Assembly: GCA_964412385.1 (NCBI GenBank)
Contig: CAYPOV010000117.1
Location: 1 to 12,936, forward strand
DNA length: 12,936 nt
Direction of reading: 5' to 3'
Source: JBGSYN01 sp964412385
GTDB taxonomy: Bacteria > Pseudomonadota > Alphaproteobacteria > Geminicoccales > Geminicoccaceae
In this document: piece after piece, positions 6,576 through 12,936 of the stretch
Layout of the letters: every line of letters starts with the position of its first letter
Numbering within the stretch: position 1 is the stretch's first letter
The notes under the pieces: model-generated
The model's input: the letters and a program-made list of their open reading frames with translations, nothing else
What the model was told of the DNA's origin: nothing
The model's database searches: none
Translations under genes and position numbers: made by a program

Positions 6576-7547
6576 TCATTGATAATGCACCCGCGTGCAC
6601 AGCGGCCAAATTTCGCCCTCGCTCATCGCACCAAAATGGCTTGGCAGTTGTTCGAACCGCACCTCCATGTCGATCAACCTCTCAAGACACGGATCCGACA
6701 AGAGCGACAGCGCATAGCCGAGGCGCTCGCTCCTGGACATTCGAGACCGCATCGCCGGCGCCACATGACCGACCTGCGACGAGATGATCGAGATCCGTCG
6801 GCTATGGAAATGCTCGCCTAGCGGCAACGGCACGAACCTGTCTCCATACCACGAAAGCTCGACAATTCGTGCCTCAAAGGCTGCAAGCTCGAGGGCTCGG
6901 GCCAGGCCTGCGGGGTTTCCGCTGGCATGGATAATCAGATCGAAATCGCCATCCACTGCCTCGCTGAGTGCAAACTCGGCCCCCAATGCTTCGGCAATCG
7001 GCCGGCGCCCCTCATCGACATCGATCAAAAGCGGCCGACCCCCCAACTGAGCCCCACAAAGATAGGCGCACAAGGCCCCGACAACGCCCGCCCCGCTCAC
7101 CGCGACCCGCTCGCCGGGAAGTGGTCGGGCGTCCCAAACAGCGTTCAGCGCCGTCTCCATATTGGCGGCAAGAACGGCGCGCTGGGCGGGCACGTCATCC
7201 GGGATATCAAGCAGGGCGGATGGCGCCACCGTGAAGCGGTCGACATGAGGATAGAGACAAAACACGCGCCTGCCGATCTCCCTCTCGGGACCCTCCTCGA
7301 TCACGCCGACATTGGCATAGCCATAGAGCACCGGGCCCGGAAAGGCACCGTCCTGAAACGGCGCCCGCATCACCTCGACCTGGCTCGCCGGAACACGGCC
7401 CTCATACACCAACCGCTCGGTCCCGCCACTGATCCCGGAATAGAGCGTCCGCACCGTCACCGAGCCGTCTTTCGCCGGCAGCAAAGGCTGCCGCCTGATG
7501 GCACTCTGCCGGGGCCCGGTGATCCAAAAGGCACGCGCTTCAGCCAT
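6576..7547 (-). CDS. MDR (zinc-type alcohol dehydrogenase-like) oxidoreductase, BchC-like
   Basis: This is a 323-residue medium-chain dehydrogenase/reductase. The N-terminal GroES-like half has YSGISGGTERLVYEGRVP (36-53), much like the corresponding part of BchC-type dehydrogenases. The Rossmann half has SGAGVVG (151-157) and acidic residues after the next strand (LLIDVD, Asp176/178), which favour NAD(H). The catalytic-zinc cysteine of classical members is replaced in this loop, and the four-cysteine structural zinc loop is absent. The label zinc-binding is thus only a family name. It likely reduces or oxidises a hydroxyl/keto group of the operon's metabolite. It is the first gene of the four-gene operon, divergent from the YceI gene across a 100-base gap. 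GTAAGG upstream is a possible ribosome site. Confidence 0.88.
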   Translation of the reverse strand: MAEARAFWITGPRQSAIRRQPLLPAKDGSVTVRTLYSGISGGTERLVYEGRVPASQVEVMRAPFQDGAFPGPVLYGYANVGVIEEGPEREIGRRVFCLYPHVDRFTVAPSALLDIPDDVPAQRAVLAANMETALNAVWDARPLPGERVAVSGAGVVGALCAYLCGAQLGGRPLLIDVDEGRRPIAEALGAEFALSEAVDGDFDLIIHASGNPAGLARALELAAFEARIVELSWYGDRFVPLPLGEHFHSRRISIISSQVGHVAPAMRSRMSRSERLGYALSLLSDPCLERLIDMEVRFEQLPSHFGAMSEGEIWPLCTRVHYQ

Positions 7548-7647
7548 CCTTGGACATCGCCTTACCGTGAATATCGGCCATAACGGCTTGAACCCACCGC
7601 GGTGACATGCATTTCATAAGAGCGCAAGAACCGTTGTGAGGCATCTC

Positions 7648-8283
7648 ATGTCAAGCGTGAAGCATGGCACCACCCTTCTGCTGGCCCTTTTCCTGCCGGC
7701 CCTTCTCCTGCAGGCTGTGGCCGTCAAACCCGCCGCCGCCGAGCCGCGTCACTATCAGATCGACCCAGGCCAATTCTCGATCGCCTTCAAGACCCATCAT
7801 CTGGGCTATCAGGACGTCATCGGCCTGTTCCTCGAAGCGTCGGGTTCGTTCGTGTTCGACGAGACCGTACCGGCCGTTTCCGACGTCGTCGTCGAGATCC
7901 AAAGCAGCAGCATCTTCACCAACAACCAGGCCCGCGACGACCATCTCGTCACCGGCGACTTCCTCGATACCGAGAACCACCCGACCATCCGCTTCACCGG
8001 CACGGACACCCAGCAAACCGGCGAGCGAACCGGCACCATCACCGGTGATCTCACCATCCTCGGCACCACCCGCGAGGAAACCTTCGATCTCACCTGGAAC
8101 AAAAGCGGCCCCTGGCCCTTCGGCATCGGCCCCGAAGGCGGTCCCCCCTATGTCGTCGGCATCTCTGCCACCGGTGCCATCAAACGCAGCGACTTCGGCT
8201 CCACCTACGCCGTCGACAATGGCTGGGTCGGCGACGAAATCGACATCATGATCGAGTTCCAAGCCATCCGCCAACCGCAGTAA
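7648..8283 (+). CDS. YceI-family periplasmic protein
   Basis: This 211-residue secreted protein has a signal peptide at about 1-31 (KHG, leucine-rich core, cleavage after PAAA). It is followed by one YceI beta-barrel domain: HYQIDPGQFSIAFKTHHLGYQDVIGLF start, ARDDHLVTGDFLDTENHP (95-112) and the family's TGDLTILGTT (132-141). YceI proteins bind isoprenoid quinones or similar lipids in a lipocalin-like cavity. The physiological role is often unclear, and stress or base-induced expression is reported for E. coli YceI. The frame could start at a GTG at 7636, but GTGAGG at 7636-7641 is then an ideal ribosome site for the ATG at 7648, which I prefer. It stands alone and is followed by a hairpin terminator. 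Confidence 0.92.
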   Translation: MSSVKHGTTLLLALFLPALLLQAVAVKPAAAEPRHYQIDPGQFSIAFKTHHLGYQDVIGLFLEASGSFVFDETVPAVSDVVVEIQSSSIFTNNQARDDHLVTGDFLDTENHPTIRFTGTDTQQTGERTGTITGDLTILGTTREETFDLTWNKSGPWPFGIGPEGGPPYVVGISATGAIKRSDFGSTYAVDNGWVGDEIDIMIEFQAIRQPQ

Positions 8284-8649
8284 TGCGACCTCACACGGCT
8301 TGTCTCCGGGCTGACCCTGGACAGTCCGTTCTTCAGGTTCGTCCCTGCATTTTTTCCCGCCGAGATTGACGGACGAACGGGGAAATGCGTTTTCCCCTTT
8401 CAAATCCCCCACGGTCAGTTTCGGGTTCGAGTTTGTATTTTTGCTAGATTAGTGAGGGTTTATCGTTTCCTTTCAATAAGTTAATTCGTTTATGCATTTT
8501 GGCTCGATCGCCCGGCCTGGAATTCGTTCGTGCAAAATTGGTGATCGACAACGTGCCATCTTCCGCAAGACTATCATGATGATCTCAACCGGAAAACCAT
8601 AGCATAGATGAGCACGAAACGCTAGCAAGTTCGAGCTTGCCTTAAGACA
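8284..8649. other. non-coding stretch after the YceI gene
   Basis: Apart from the hairpin at 8379-8400, I see no gene, RNA or repeat in these 366 bases. Base composition shifts toward AT from about 8420 onward. A short inverted repeat (GCAAG...CTTGC, 8625-8640) lies just past the end of the methyltransferase fragment, without a clear T-run. Confidence 0.4.
8379..8400 (+). terminator. rho-independent-like terminator of the YceI gene
   Basis: GGGGAAA (8379-8385) pairs perfectly with TTTCCCC (8391-8397) around a 5-base loop, and TTT follows. It lies about 95 bases after the YceI stop codon. The T-run is short, so termination may be partial. Confidence 0.6.
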
Positions 8650-8970
8650 TCAAGGCGCAGGAGGTCTTGGCTTACCGGCGACGACGATGTAACCCGGATG
8701 GGCATGGTAGAACTGGCTTCCGGCATCGAGTGATCGCTGATCGGCCCGCCAATCCTCGACCTCCTCTCGCGTCAATGTCCCTTCCTTCAGGCCCCGTTCG
8801 ATCGCACCCGCATCAATGCGCTCGACCATGGCCAGTGAAGGCAGGTTCGTGAAAGGCTCGATCACCCTGATCGATAAGCCTGCCCGTCTCAAAAGCTCTG
8901 GATCTGCCGGCCGACCAAGGGGGTGAGCGGGTCGTCCCGCAAAAGAGCCATCCGACCTCAACCATCGCAC
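8650..8970 (-). pseudogene. C-terminal fragment of a SAM-dependent methyltransferase
   Basis: The 106-residue frame opens with a GTG directly behind a stop codon. From about residue 25 it reads like the last third of a UbiE/Methyltransf_11-type enzyme: DPELLRRAGLSIRVIEPF, then an alpha-helical stretch with LTREEVEDWRADQ, then FYHAHPGYIVVAGKP at the end. The SAM-binding N-terminal part (motif I) is missing and is not found in any frame of the 380 bases upstream. I read it as a remnant of a deleted gene rather than a working protein. It could instead be a small protein that happens to keep the fold's C-terminus. Confidence 0.55.
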
Positions 8971-9354
8971 TTAAATTCCGCTGTGCAACCGAGCGTGAAG
9001 GGATTTGCGAAATCCCTTCTTCCGCTCTTCCCTCGATCAGGTTTTGGGATTGTTCCTGCACTCCTTTCAAGCCGGTCAGGCAAAGAAATTCGTCACCAGA
9101 AACTATTGTCCCTCACTTTGACTTCACAATCCTATCATTGGTTGACCCAAGATTCAAAAAACCACAAACAGATGCACGATTGCAATTCCGCTAAACTCCT
9201 TGGTGATCACCGCAAATCTTCAGAGAGGCATAGACGAATTGGACAGCCATAAAGTACAGAGGCGACGCCGCAGGAGAAAATTGCAAGGACGGCGCTCGCG
9301 GCGACGTGGACGCTAAGCGACTTTCGATCCTGTCTTTGGGCATCAGCGTCAACA
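8971..9354. other. intergenic stretch between methyltransferase fragment and lipoprotein operon
   Basis: I see no convincing gene in these 384 bases. They hold a perfect hairpin (8997-9019) and a GC-rich patch near 9262-9306 with repeated GGCGACG/GCGGCG words. No clear terminator for the lipoprotein operon, which ends at 9355, is visible. Confidence 0.4.
8997..9019. repeat. perfect inverted repeat, 10-bp arms
   Basis: GAAGGGATTT and AAATCCCTTC flank a GCG loop and can form a strong hairpin on either strand. It lies 27 bases upstream of the methyltransferase fragment. No T-run follows on either strand beyond a CTTCTTCC tract, so its role as terminator is uncertain. It may mark the scar of a lost element. 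Confidence 0.6.
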
Positions 9355-11019
9355 TTACTGCGCGTCGGCCGCGCCTGCCACAGCTCCGGCGGTGTTCCTC
9401 ACATTTTGCAGGGTCGATGTTGGTTGAGTGGTTGGCGCCGCACTGCTCGCTACGGCCTCCTCGAGTGCCGCGATTACCGCACGATGATCATCGAGAATGC
9501 TTCTAACCTCTTGGATTGTAAGCTCTTTGGATTTGTTGATTTCCTCGTTCTTTGCACTCACTGCTTTTTGAAGTTTCTTATGTTCGATCTCTTGATCGGC
9601 TATTTTTTTATCTAGATCCATAATTTCATTTCGCGCATCTGTTCTTTCTTTTTTCAGTTTTTGTTCATCTGCGCATGGGGGTTCATTATTGGAACACATC
9701 TCAATTTCGTTGTTCAATTCGGCAATTTCTCCCTCTAATGTTCCTTTTTCAGCTTTAAGATTCTCGATCTCGGTGGACGCCGTATCGACCTTTTGTTGGG
9801 CTTCATCTCTTTCTGCGACAAGGCTGTTAAGGCGGTTTACCGCTTGTATTTTGCTAACCTCCATCTTCTCGACGGTCCGTGCGTGAAGCGCACTCACGTC
9901 GAGCCCGGCTAGCGTGGCAGATCCCGGCGATTGGCCAGTCAACGCAAGATCGGCGAGTTGAAGAAAGGCAGCACCTTCTGAAAGGCCGCCAGTTGAGGAC
10001 GCCTTGATCGCGTCAACGGCACCTTTGACAAGGCTTTCCGCGGCCCCGCGATAGGCGTCAAGAAGCTCGCCGGGCGCATTGGAAAACGTCTTGAGATCCC
10101 AGTTGCCAATCGCGTCCTTGACAAGCGCCATGCGCACAGTCCCTTGGCCGTTCGCAAAGACCTCGTTGATGTTTTCCCAATAGTAGTCGTCGAACAGCCC
10201 TTGTGCTGCGCGGATGCGCTCGCCACGGTTCAAGTGTAGAGGAAAATCAGGTGAGGGCTTTCCTGTTGCGTTGTACCAATCGTAAAGATAGAGAAAGTCG
10301 GTCGGGCTTGTGTCTCGAAGATAATCACTCATAGATAACAGATTTGCGTTTCGCCCCCCATTCTGTTTTTGCTTGGCGAGGACATTATTACGAGACTGAA
10401 TCTGATTAGCGAATTCTGCCGAAATATTGCTGAGATCTGCATAGTTTTTGCGGATTTCTCGATCCTCCGGCACTCTACTGACGAGGTCATAGTGACTGCG
10501 AAACGCTAGACTGCGCAAATGCCCAGCCAGTTCAGCAAGCCCCCCCCGCCAATCATCGGGCTTAATGAAATCTGAGCCGCTAGACGACTTGCACAACGTT
10601 TGGCTACGAAGAGTTCTCGGTGAACCATCTCCCGAATCGAGGGGAGGCTTTGTCTCAACATAGTCGATGGCGTCGCACAAACTATCGATGATAAAACTGG
10701 CTTCGTCATAGAAGAAGAGACAATATTCATTGATTTTTGAAGGAGGACATACATTCTTTTTCTTTTTGGAGCTATAATAAACGCCATACTGCGTGTCTAT
10801 ACCCTGCCGAAAATTATAGAATGAGGCAAGAGCTTGCCACAGAACGGCTTCGAGCTCGCCCTCTTGGATGTCTTTGGGCGTCGCCAACGGCCCTTTGTAG
10901 ACCCCGACTTCAACGAGCAATGAACTTCCAGAACGTATTCCAAGGCTGTTGCCCTCGCAGCCAATGACGAGGGAGAGCATCGTCAACGCGGCGACTCCTT
11001 TGGAATAAGCCGTCATCAT
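9355..11019 (-). CDS. unrecognised lipoprotein with C-terminal coiled-coil hairpin
   Basis: I do not recognise this 554-residue protein. It has a lipoprotein signal peptide (VIGC, Cys21; Glu at +2, so outer-membrane sorting is expected). A predicted globular part spans about 30-380. It opens with SSLLVEVGVYKGPLA (32-46) and holds four cysteines (91, 100, 115, 143). The stretch 383-525 is rich in heptad-like Leu/Ile/Ala among Glu/Lys and looks like a long coiled coil. It is broken at 442-449 by CSNNEPPC, so two antiparallel helices could fold back with a cysteine-clamped tip. An Ala/Thr/Pro tail ends the chain. It overlaps the upstream lipoprotein gene by ATGA and must be co-translated with it. 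Composition is more AT-rich than the rest of the window, most of all over the coiled coil. A structural envelope or trans-periplasmic spacer role is only a guess. Confidence 0.8.
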   Translation of the reverse strand: MMTAYSKGVAALTMLSLVIGCEGNSLGIRSGSSLLVEVGVYKGPLATPKDIQEGELEAVLWQALASFYNFRQGIDTQYGVYYSSKKKKNVCPPSKINEYCLFFYDEASFIIDSLCDAIDYVETKPPLDSGDGSPRTLRSQTLCKSSSGSDFIKPDDWRGGLAELAGHLRSLAFRSHYDLVSRVPEDREIRKNYADLSNISAEFANQIQSRNNVLAKQKQNGGRNANLLSMSDYLRDTSPTDFLYLYDWYNATGKPSPDFPLHLNRGERIRAAQGLFDDYYWENINEVFANGQGTVRMALVKDAIGNWDLKTFSNAPGELLDAYRGAAESLVKGAVDAIKASSTGGLSEGAAFLQLADLALTGQSPGSATLAGLDVSALHARTVEKMEVSKIQAVNRLNSLVAERDEAQQKVDTASTEIENLKAEKGTLEGEIAELNNEIEMCSNNEPPCADEQKLKKERTDARNEIMDLDKKIADQEIEHKKLQKAVSAKNEEINKSKELTIQEVRSILDDHRAVIAALEEAVASSAAPTTQPTSTLQNVRNTAGAVAGAADAQ

Positions 11020-12155
11020 TGGACTGCCCCTGATCCGAATTTGTCAAGAACCCGGCTATAGACGCTCTCGATTACAACGTCCGTGACTTCCGAGGAAGGT
11101 TCTGCCGATATTCGGTCTGCTTCGCGCTCTGCCTCAACCACCTTGAGCTGTTCGCGAACCAAAGGCAAAAGGGCCGAGGTTGGCTCGATCTTAGCGTTTA
11201 ATATTCGATCAGAATAGGCTGCCATCGTCGAGATGAGCGGTTCCGCATCCGTATACATCGCCAAGATGAGCCTCTCGCTCTGAAGAAAAGTCCGCCAGCC
11301 CGCCGGCCCAAGGATCTGAAACCCACGGTTGACGTGCGGTGCATTGTTCGGACATACAATTGACGATTGTGTATGGAGCCCTTGCCTTTCTACTTTTTCT
11401 GTGGTGATCACTATGTCCTCGAGCGTCAGTTTCGGATCGCTTCCCTCGTCTTGCGTGACCGTTGCTTCACCAGTAATTTCTTGGTCGAGAGTTTGCCTTA
11501 ACATGAATCTGCTGCGAGCATCTAAGGGCTTGTGTTTTTCGCCGCTCGTTGTGAGGGTGATCTCTTCGGCTTCTGCTGATTGTGACCTGTCTGGGGCGCC
11601 TCCCAGCGATGCGATATAGCGGTTCAGCACCTGCTGCATCGCAGTTTCCAATTGTGTTGAGGAGGCCTGTAAGGCACCGTTTTCCTTTGATGCCTCCCAA
11701 AGGCCATACAGTTGCCGGTAGGTATCAAGGTCTTTAGCACGGAGGGCTTCCTTCTCTCCTTCCTCGTATGATCTTACCCGAAATCCGTTGATCGAGTCAT
11801 CATAGACAACGTCTGTGCCAAAAGGATCAATTTGATAGTCTTGAAGTGTTCCAGACTCGAACTTGACGTTTTGCCATAGAGAGTGGGCCTTGCCTGTCAT
11901 TCGATAACGATAAAGCGTATCTGTTTCTGGTATGATGTTGTACTCCGCATTGGGATTCGAGCTGGCGTTTCTTTGAGAACGATTGTAGCAGAAGTCGAAC
12001 ACACGAAAATAATAGGTCGTTCGAAATCGAACATCGAGGTCACGGTTCTCTGGATCATTATTTGTTTCGACCTGCATGTGCGTCGGTACACCACATGACG
12101 CCATAAAAATTGCTACTATGGCGACGGAGAAGAGAGGATATTTCTTGGCGAACAT
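11016..12155 (-). CDS. unrecognised lipoprotein, partner of the coiled-coil lipoprotein
   Basis: I do not recognise this 379-residue protein. It has a lipoprotein signal peptide (FMASC, Cys21, Gly at +2, consistent with outer-membrane sorting). Residues about 40-130 look beta-rich and contain the striking motifs RFRTTYYFRVFDFC, LYRYRMTGKAHSLWQ and FESGTLQDYQIDPFGTDV. The rest is mixed and polar, with a conserved-looking ILGPAGWRTFLQSERLILAMY segment (about 285-305). The C-terminus is helical and charged (residues 330-375). AGGA six bases before the ATG decides the start. It is the first gene of a two-gene operon; the second begins inside its stop codon. Because both proteins are lipid-anchored and coupled, they probably form a complex at the periplasmic face of the outer membrane (inference). 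Confidence 0.8.
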   Translation of the reverse strand: MFAKKYPLFSVAIVAIFMASCGVPTHMQVETNNDPENRDLDVRFRTTYYFRVFDFCYNRSQRNASSNPNAEYNIIPETDTLYRYRMTGKAHSLWQNVKFESGTLQDYQIDPFGTDVVYDDSINGFRVRSYEEGEKEALRAKDLDTYRQLYGLWEASKENGALQASSTQLETAMQQVLNRYIASLGGAPDRSQSAEAEEITLTTSGEKHKPLDARSRFMLRQTLDQEITGEATVTQDEGSDPKLTLEDIVITTEKVERQGLHTQSSIVCPNNAPHVNRGFQILGPAGWRTFLQSERLILAMYTDAEPLISTMAAYSDRILNAKIEPTSALLPLVREQLKVVEAEREADRISAEPSSEVTDVVIESVYSRVLDKFGSGAVQ

Positions 12156-12203
12156 TGGTGTTCCTAAAGCTATGCTCAGGTGGTGTAAGGAACGGTGAAA
12201 AGA

Positions 12204-12299
12204 TATAACAATTGCTGAAGCTGGATGAGTATTGACACATCCGCGCGCTTGCGCTGAAAATATTGTTATAGCGCATTAGGTTATACAATATACTGTCAA
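12204..12299 (-). promoter_or_regulatory. AT-rich promoter region with repeated TATAACAAT-like motifs
   Basis: In front of the lipoprotein operon a consensus -35 (TTGACA, minus strand, 12299-12294) is followed by AT-rich sequence with TATAAC words. No -10 at ideal spacing is clear. ATATTGT (12260-12266) and ACAATAT (12285-12291) form a dyad with perfect 7-base arms. A further TATAACAATT lies at 12204-12213, closer to the gene. Such repeats would suit a regulator binding two or three sites. Confidence 0.4.
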
Positions 12300-12418
12300 C
12301 GATTCACCCTCCCTCAAAGAACTCGCGACATGTACGAGATTCCCAACCCAATGCAGCCAAAAGCGTTATCGGACTTTATTGCGCAGGCGCAAAAGTGACA
12401 AGATACCTTGCAACCCGT

Positions 12419-12577
12419 CTACTCATTCATTTTGGCGAGAATAGCAGATCCCTTCGTTGATGCAATAGAAATTCTATCGAAATGGATCTTGTTGTTGTGC
12501 TTACGCACTTGATGAAGAGACCCAAGAAAACGCTGAACATGCAAATTCAACCTGAGATTGGTTGTTTCTTCCTCCAT
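12419..12577 (-). CDS. possible small ORF (52 aa), doubtful
   Basis: The frame begins at an ATG (MEEETTNLRLNLHVQRFLG) and ends NEstop. It stays open further upstream to about 12670 without a start I would trust, reading KERKKYNQTIAQAIPRKRHK in that part. It is basic and Asn-rich, has no recognised domain and no strong ribosome site. It may be the shifted continuation of the frame at 12636-12908, which would make both parts of one broken gene. Confidence 0.2.
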   Translation of the reverse strand: MEEETTNLRLNLHVQRFLGSLHQVRKHNNKIHFDRISIASTKGSAILAKMNE

Positions 12578-12635
12578 AGTTAAAGGCTTGTGGCGTTTTC
12601 TAGGGATGGCTTGAGCAATTGTTTGATTGTATTTT

Positions 12636-12908
12636 TTACGTTCCTTGTGCGGCTCTTTGGTGGTGATAGCGAAGACATTCTTGAGAAGTTACGTGCACTT
12701 CAATAATGTTGTTTAATGAAGTCTCAATGAGGTTGGCGTTGAACTTCTCATAGATGATGACGTTGTAGATTCGATAGACCATGCTGTCCTGAGCTGGTAA
12801 TTGGCTGACAGCGGGCCACTCCCGACCACCGCGGTGGCCGGAAGTGGCCATGCCGCCTTCGGGCGGGTTTGATGGCGTTGTCTGATACGCGATTGTCAAC
12901 TCGGACAC
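12636..12908 (-). CDS. possible 90-aa ORF, open to the window edge, doubtful
   Basis: The frame can start at a GTG (12908) but is also open without a stop to the window edge, so it may be the 3' part of a longer gene. Its N-terminal third is simply the translation of the palindrome and hairpin DNA (Pro/Gly-rich, EGGMATSGHRGG). The later part (YRIYNVIIYEKFNANLIETSLNNIIEV) looks more protein-like. No family is recognised. Confidence 0.2.
   Translation of the reverse strand: MSELTIAYQTTPSNPPEGGMATSGHRGGREWPAVSQLPAQDSMVYRIYNVIIYEKFNANLIETSLNNIIEVHVTSQECLRYHHQRAAQGT
12814..12849. repeat. 36-bp imperfect palindrome
   Basis: The arms GGCCACTCCCGACCACC and GGTGGCCGGAAGTGGCC are inverted repeats with two mismatches out of 17, centred on GC at 12831-12832. 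Just beyond it, CCGCC-TTCG-GGCGG (12853-12866) forms a second small hairpin with a UUCG-type tetraloop. This GC-rich block stands in AT-rich surroundings and resembles a REP-like or element-end sequence. I cannot assign it to a known family. Confidence 0.65.
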
Positions 12909-12936
12909 CTCAGCGAGTCTGCAAATAGCTGTGAAC

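Larger units (their letters stand above)
12156..12936. other. AT-rich flank upstream of the lipoprotein operon
   Basis: These 781 bases hold the promoter region described separately, two weak minus-strand ORFs and an imperfect palindrome near 12831. No recognisable transposase, tRNA or attachment site is seen. The patchwork of short frames suggests decayed mobile or phage DNA, but that is not shown by any motif. Confidence 0.35.

Noticed and set aside
6927..7583. 218-residue plus-strand ORF
   Set aside because: It is antisense to the well-supported dehydrogenase and is His/Pro/Arg-rich without domains.
7651..8412. 253-residue minus-strand ORF
   Set aside because: It is antisense to the YceI gene, runs through its terminator and has the Gly/Asp/Val composition of a codon-bias shadow.
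8923..9252. 109-residue plus-strand ORF
   Set aside because: It has no recognisable fold, runs through the perfect hairpin and has no ribosome site; the composition looks random.
1..12936. CRISPR array, tRNA, rRNA or known transposase
   Set aside because: I looked on both strands and found no regularly spaced repeats other than the znuA coding array, no cloverleaf with a recognisable T-arm and no DDE or serine/tyrosine recombinase motifs.

Overview
The window looks like chromosomal DNA of a fairly high-GC alphaproteobacterium, most likely of the Hyphomicrobiales (Rhizobiales). This rests on recognisable protein families (ZnuCBA, a VOC/WYL regulator pair, a BchC-like MDR dehydrogenase next to a divergent PTPS, a YceI protein) and on a Zur-like box. 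No rRNA, tRNA or other taxonomic marker is present, so the assignment is an inference.

Region 1 (1-3060, minus strand) is a high-affinity zinc uptake operon read znuC-znuB-znuA. A Zur-box-like dyad (3044-3058) lies at its head. Between that box and znuC is an unlisted small ORF for a 43-residue single-span membrane peptide (2886-3017). ZnuA carries a histidine/aspartate loop made of five exact-length 14-residue repeats.

Region 2 (3080-4326, plus strand) is a two-gene unit, a VOC (glyoxalase-fold) protein followed by a YafY-type HTH/WYL regulator. Two short dyads in front of it are good operator candidates.

Region 3 (4328-7547, minus strand) is a tight four-gene operon: BchC-like MDR oxidoreductase, divergent 6-pyruvoyl-tetrahydropterin-synthase (PTPS) homologue, GT4 glycosyltransferase, SAM methyltransferase. 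The last three are joined by 4-base stop/start overlaps. The PTPS homologue has lost the expected catalytic Cys, Asp and His and one zinc-binding His. The set looks like a small-molecule pathway that reduces, glycosylates and methylates a pterin-like or other metabolite; the product cannot be named from sequence.

Region 4 (7648-9354) holds a secreted YceI-family protein with its terminator, then mostly non-coding DNA with a C-terminal fragment of a second methyltransferase and a perfect hairpin.

Region 5 (9355-12936) is visibly more AT-rich. It carries an unrecognised two-gene lipoprotein operon (379 and 554 residues, ATGA overlap). The second protein has a long C-terminal coiled-coil hairpin whose turn is bracketed by two cysteines. 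This operon is the best candidate in the window for an undescribed system. Upstream lie an AT-rich promoter region with repeated TATAACAAT-like motifs, then about 0.6 kb of weak or broken ORFs with a 36-bp imperfect palindrome.
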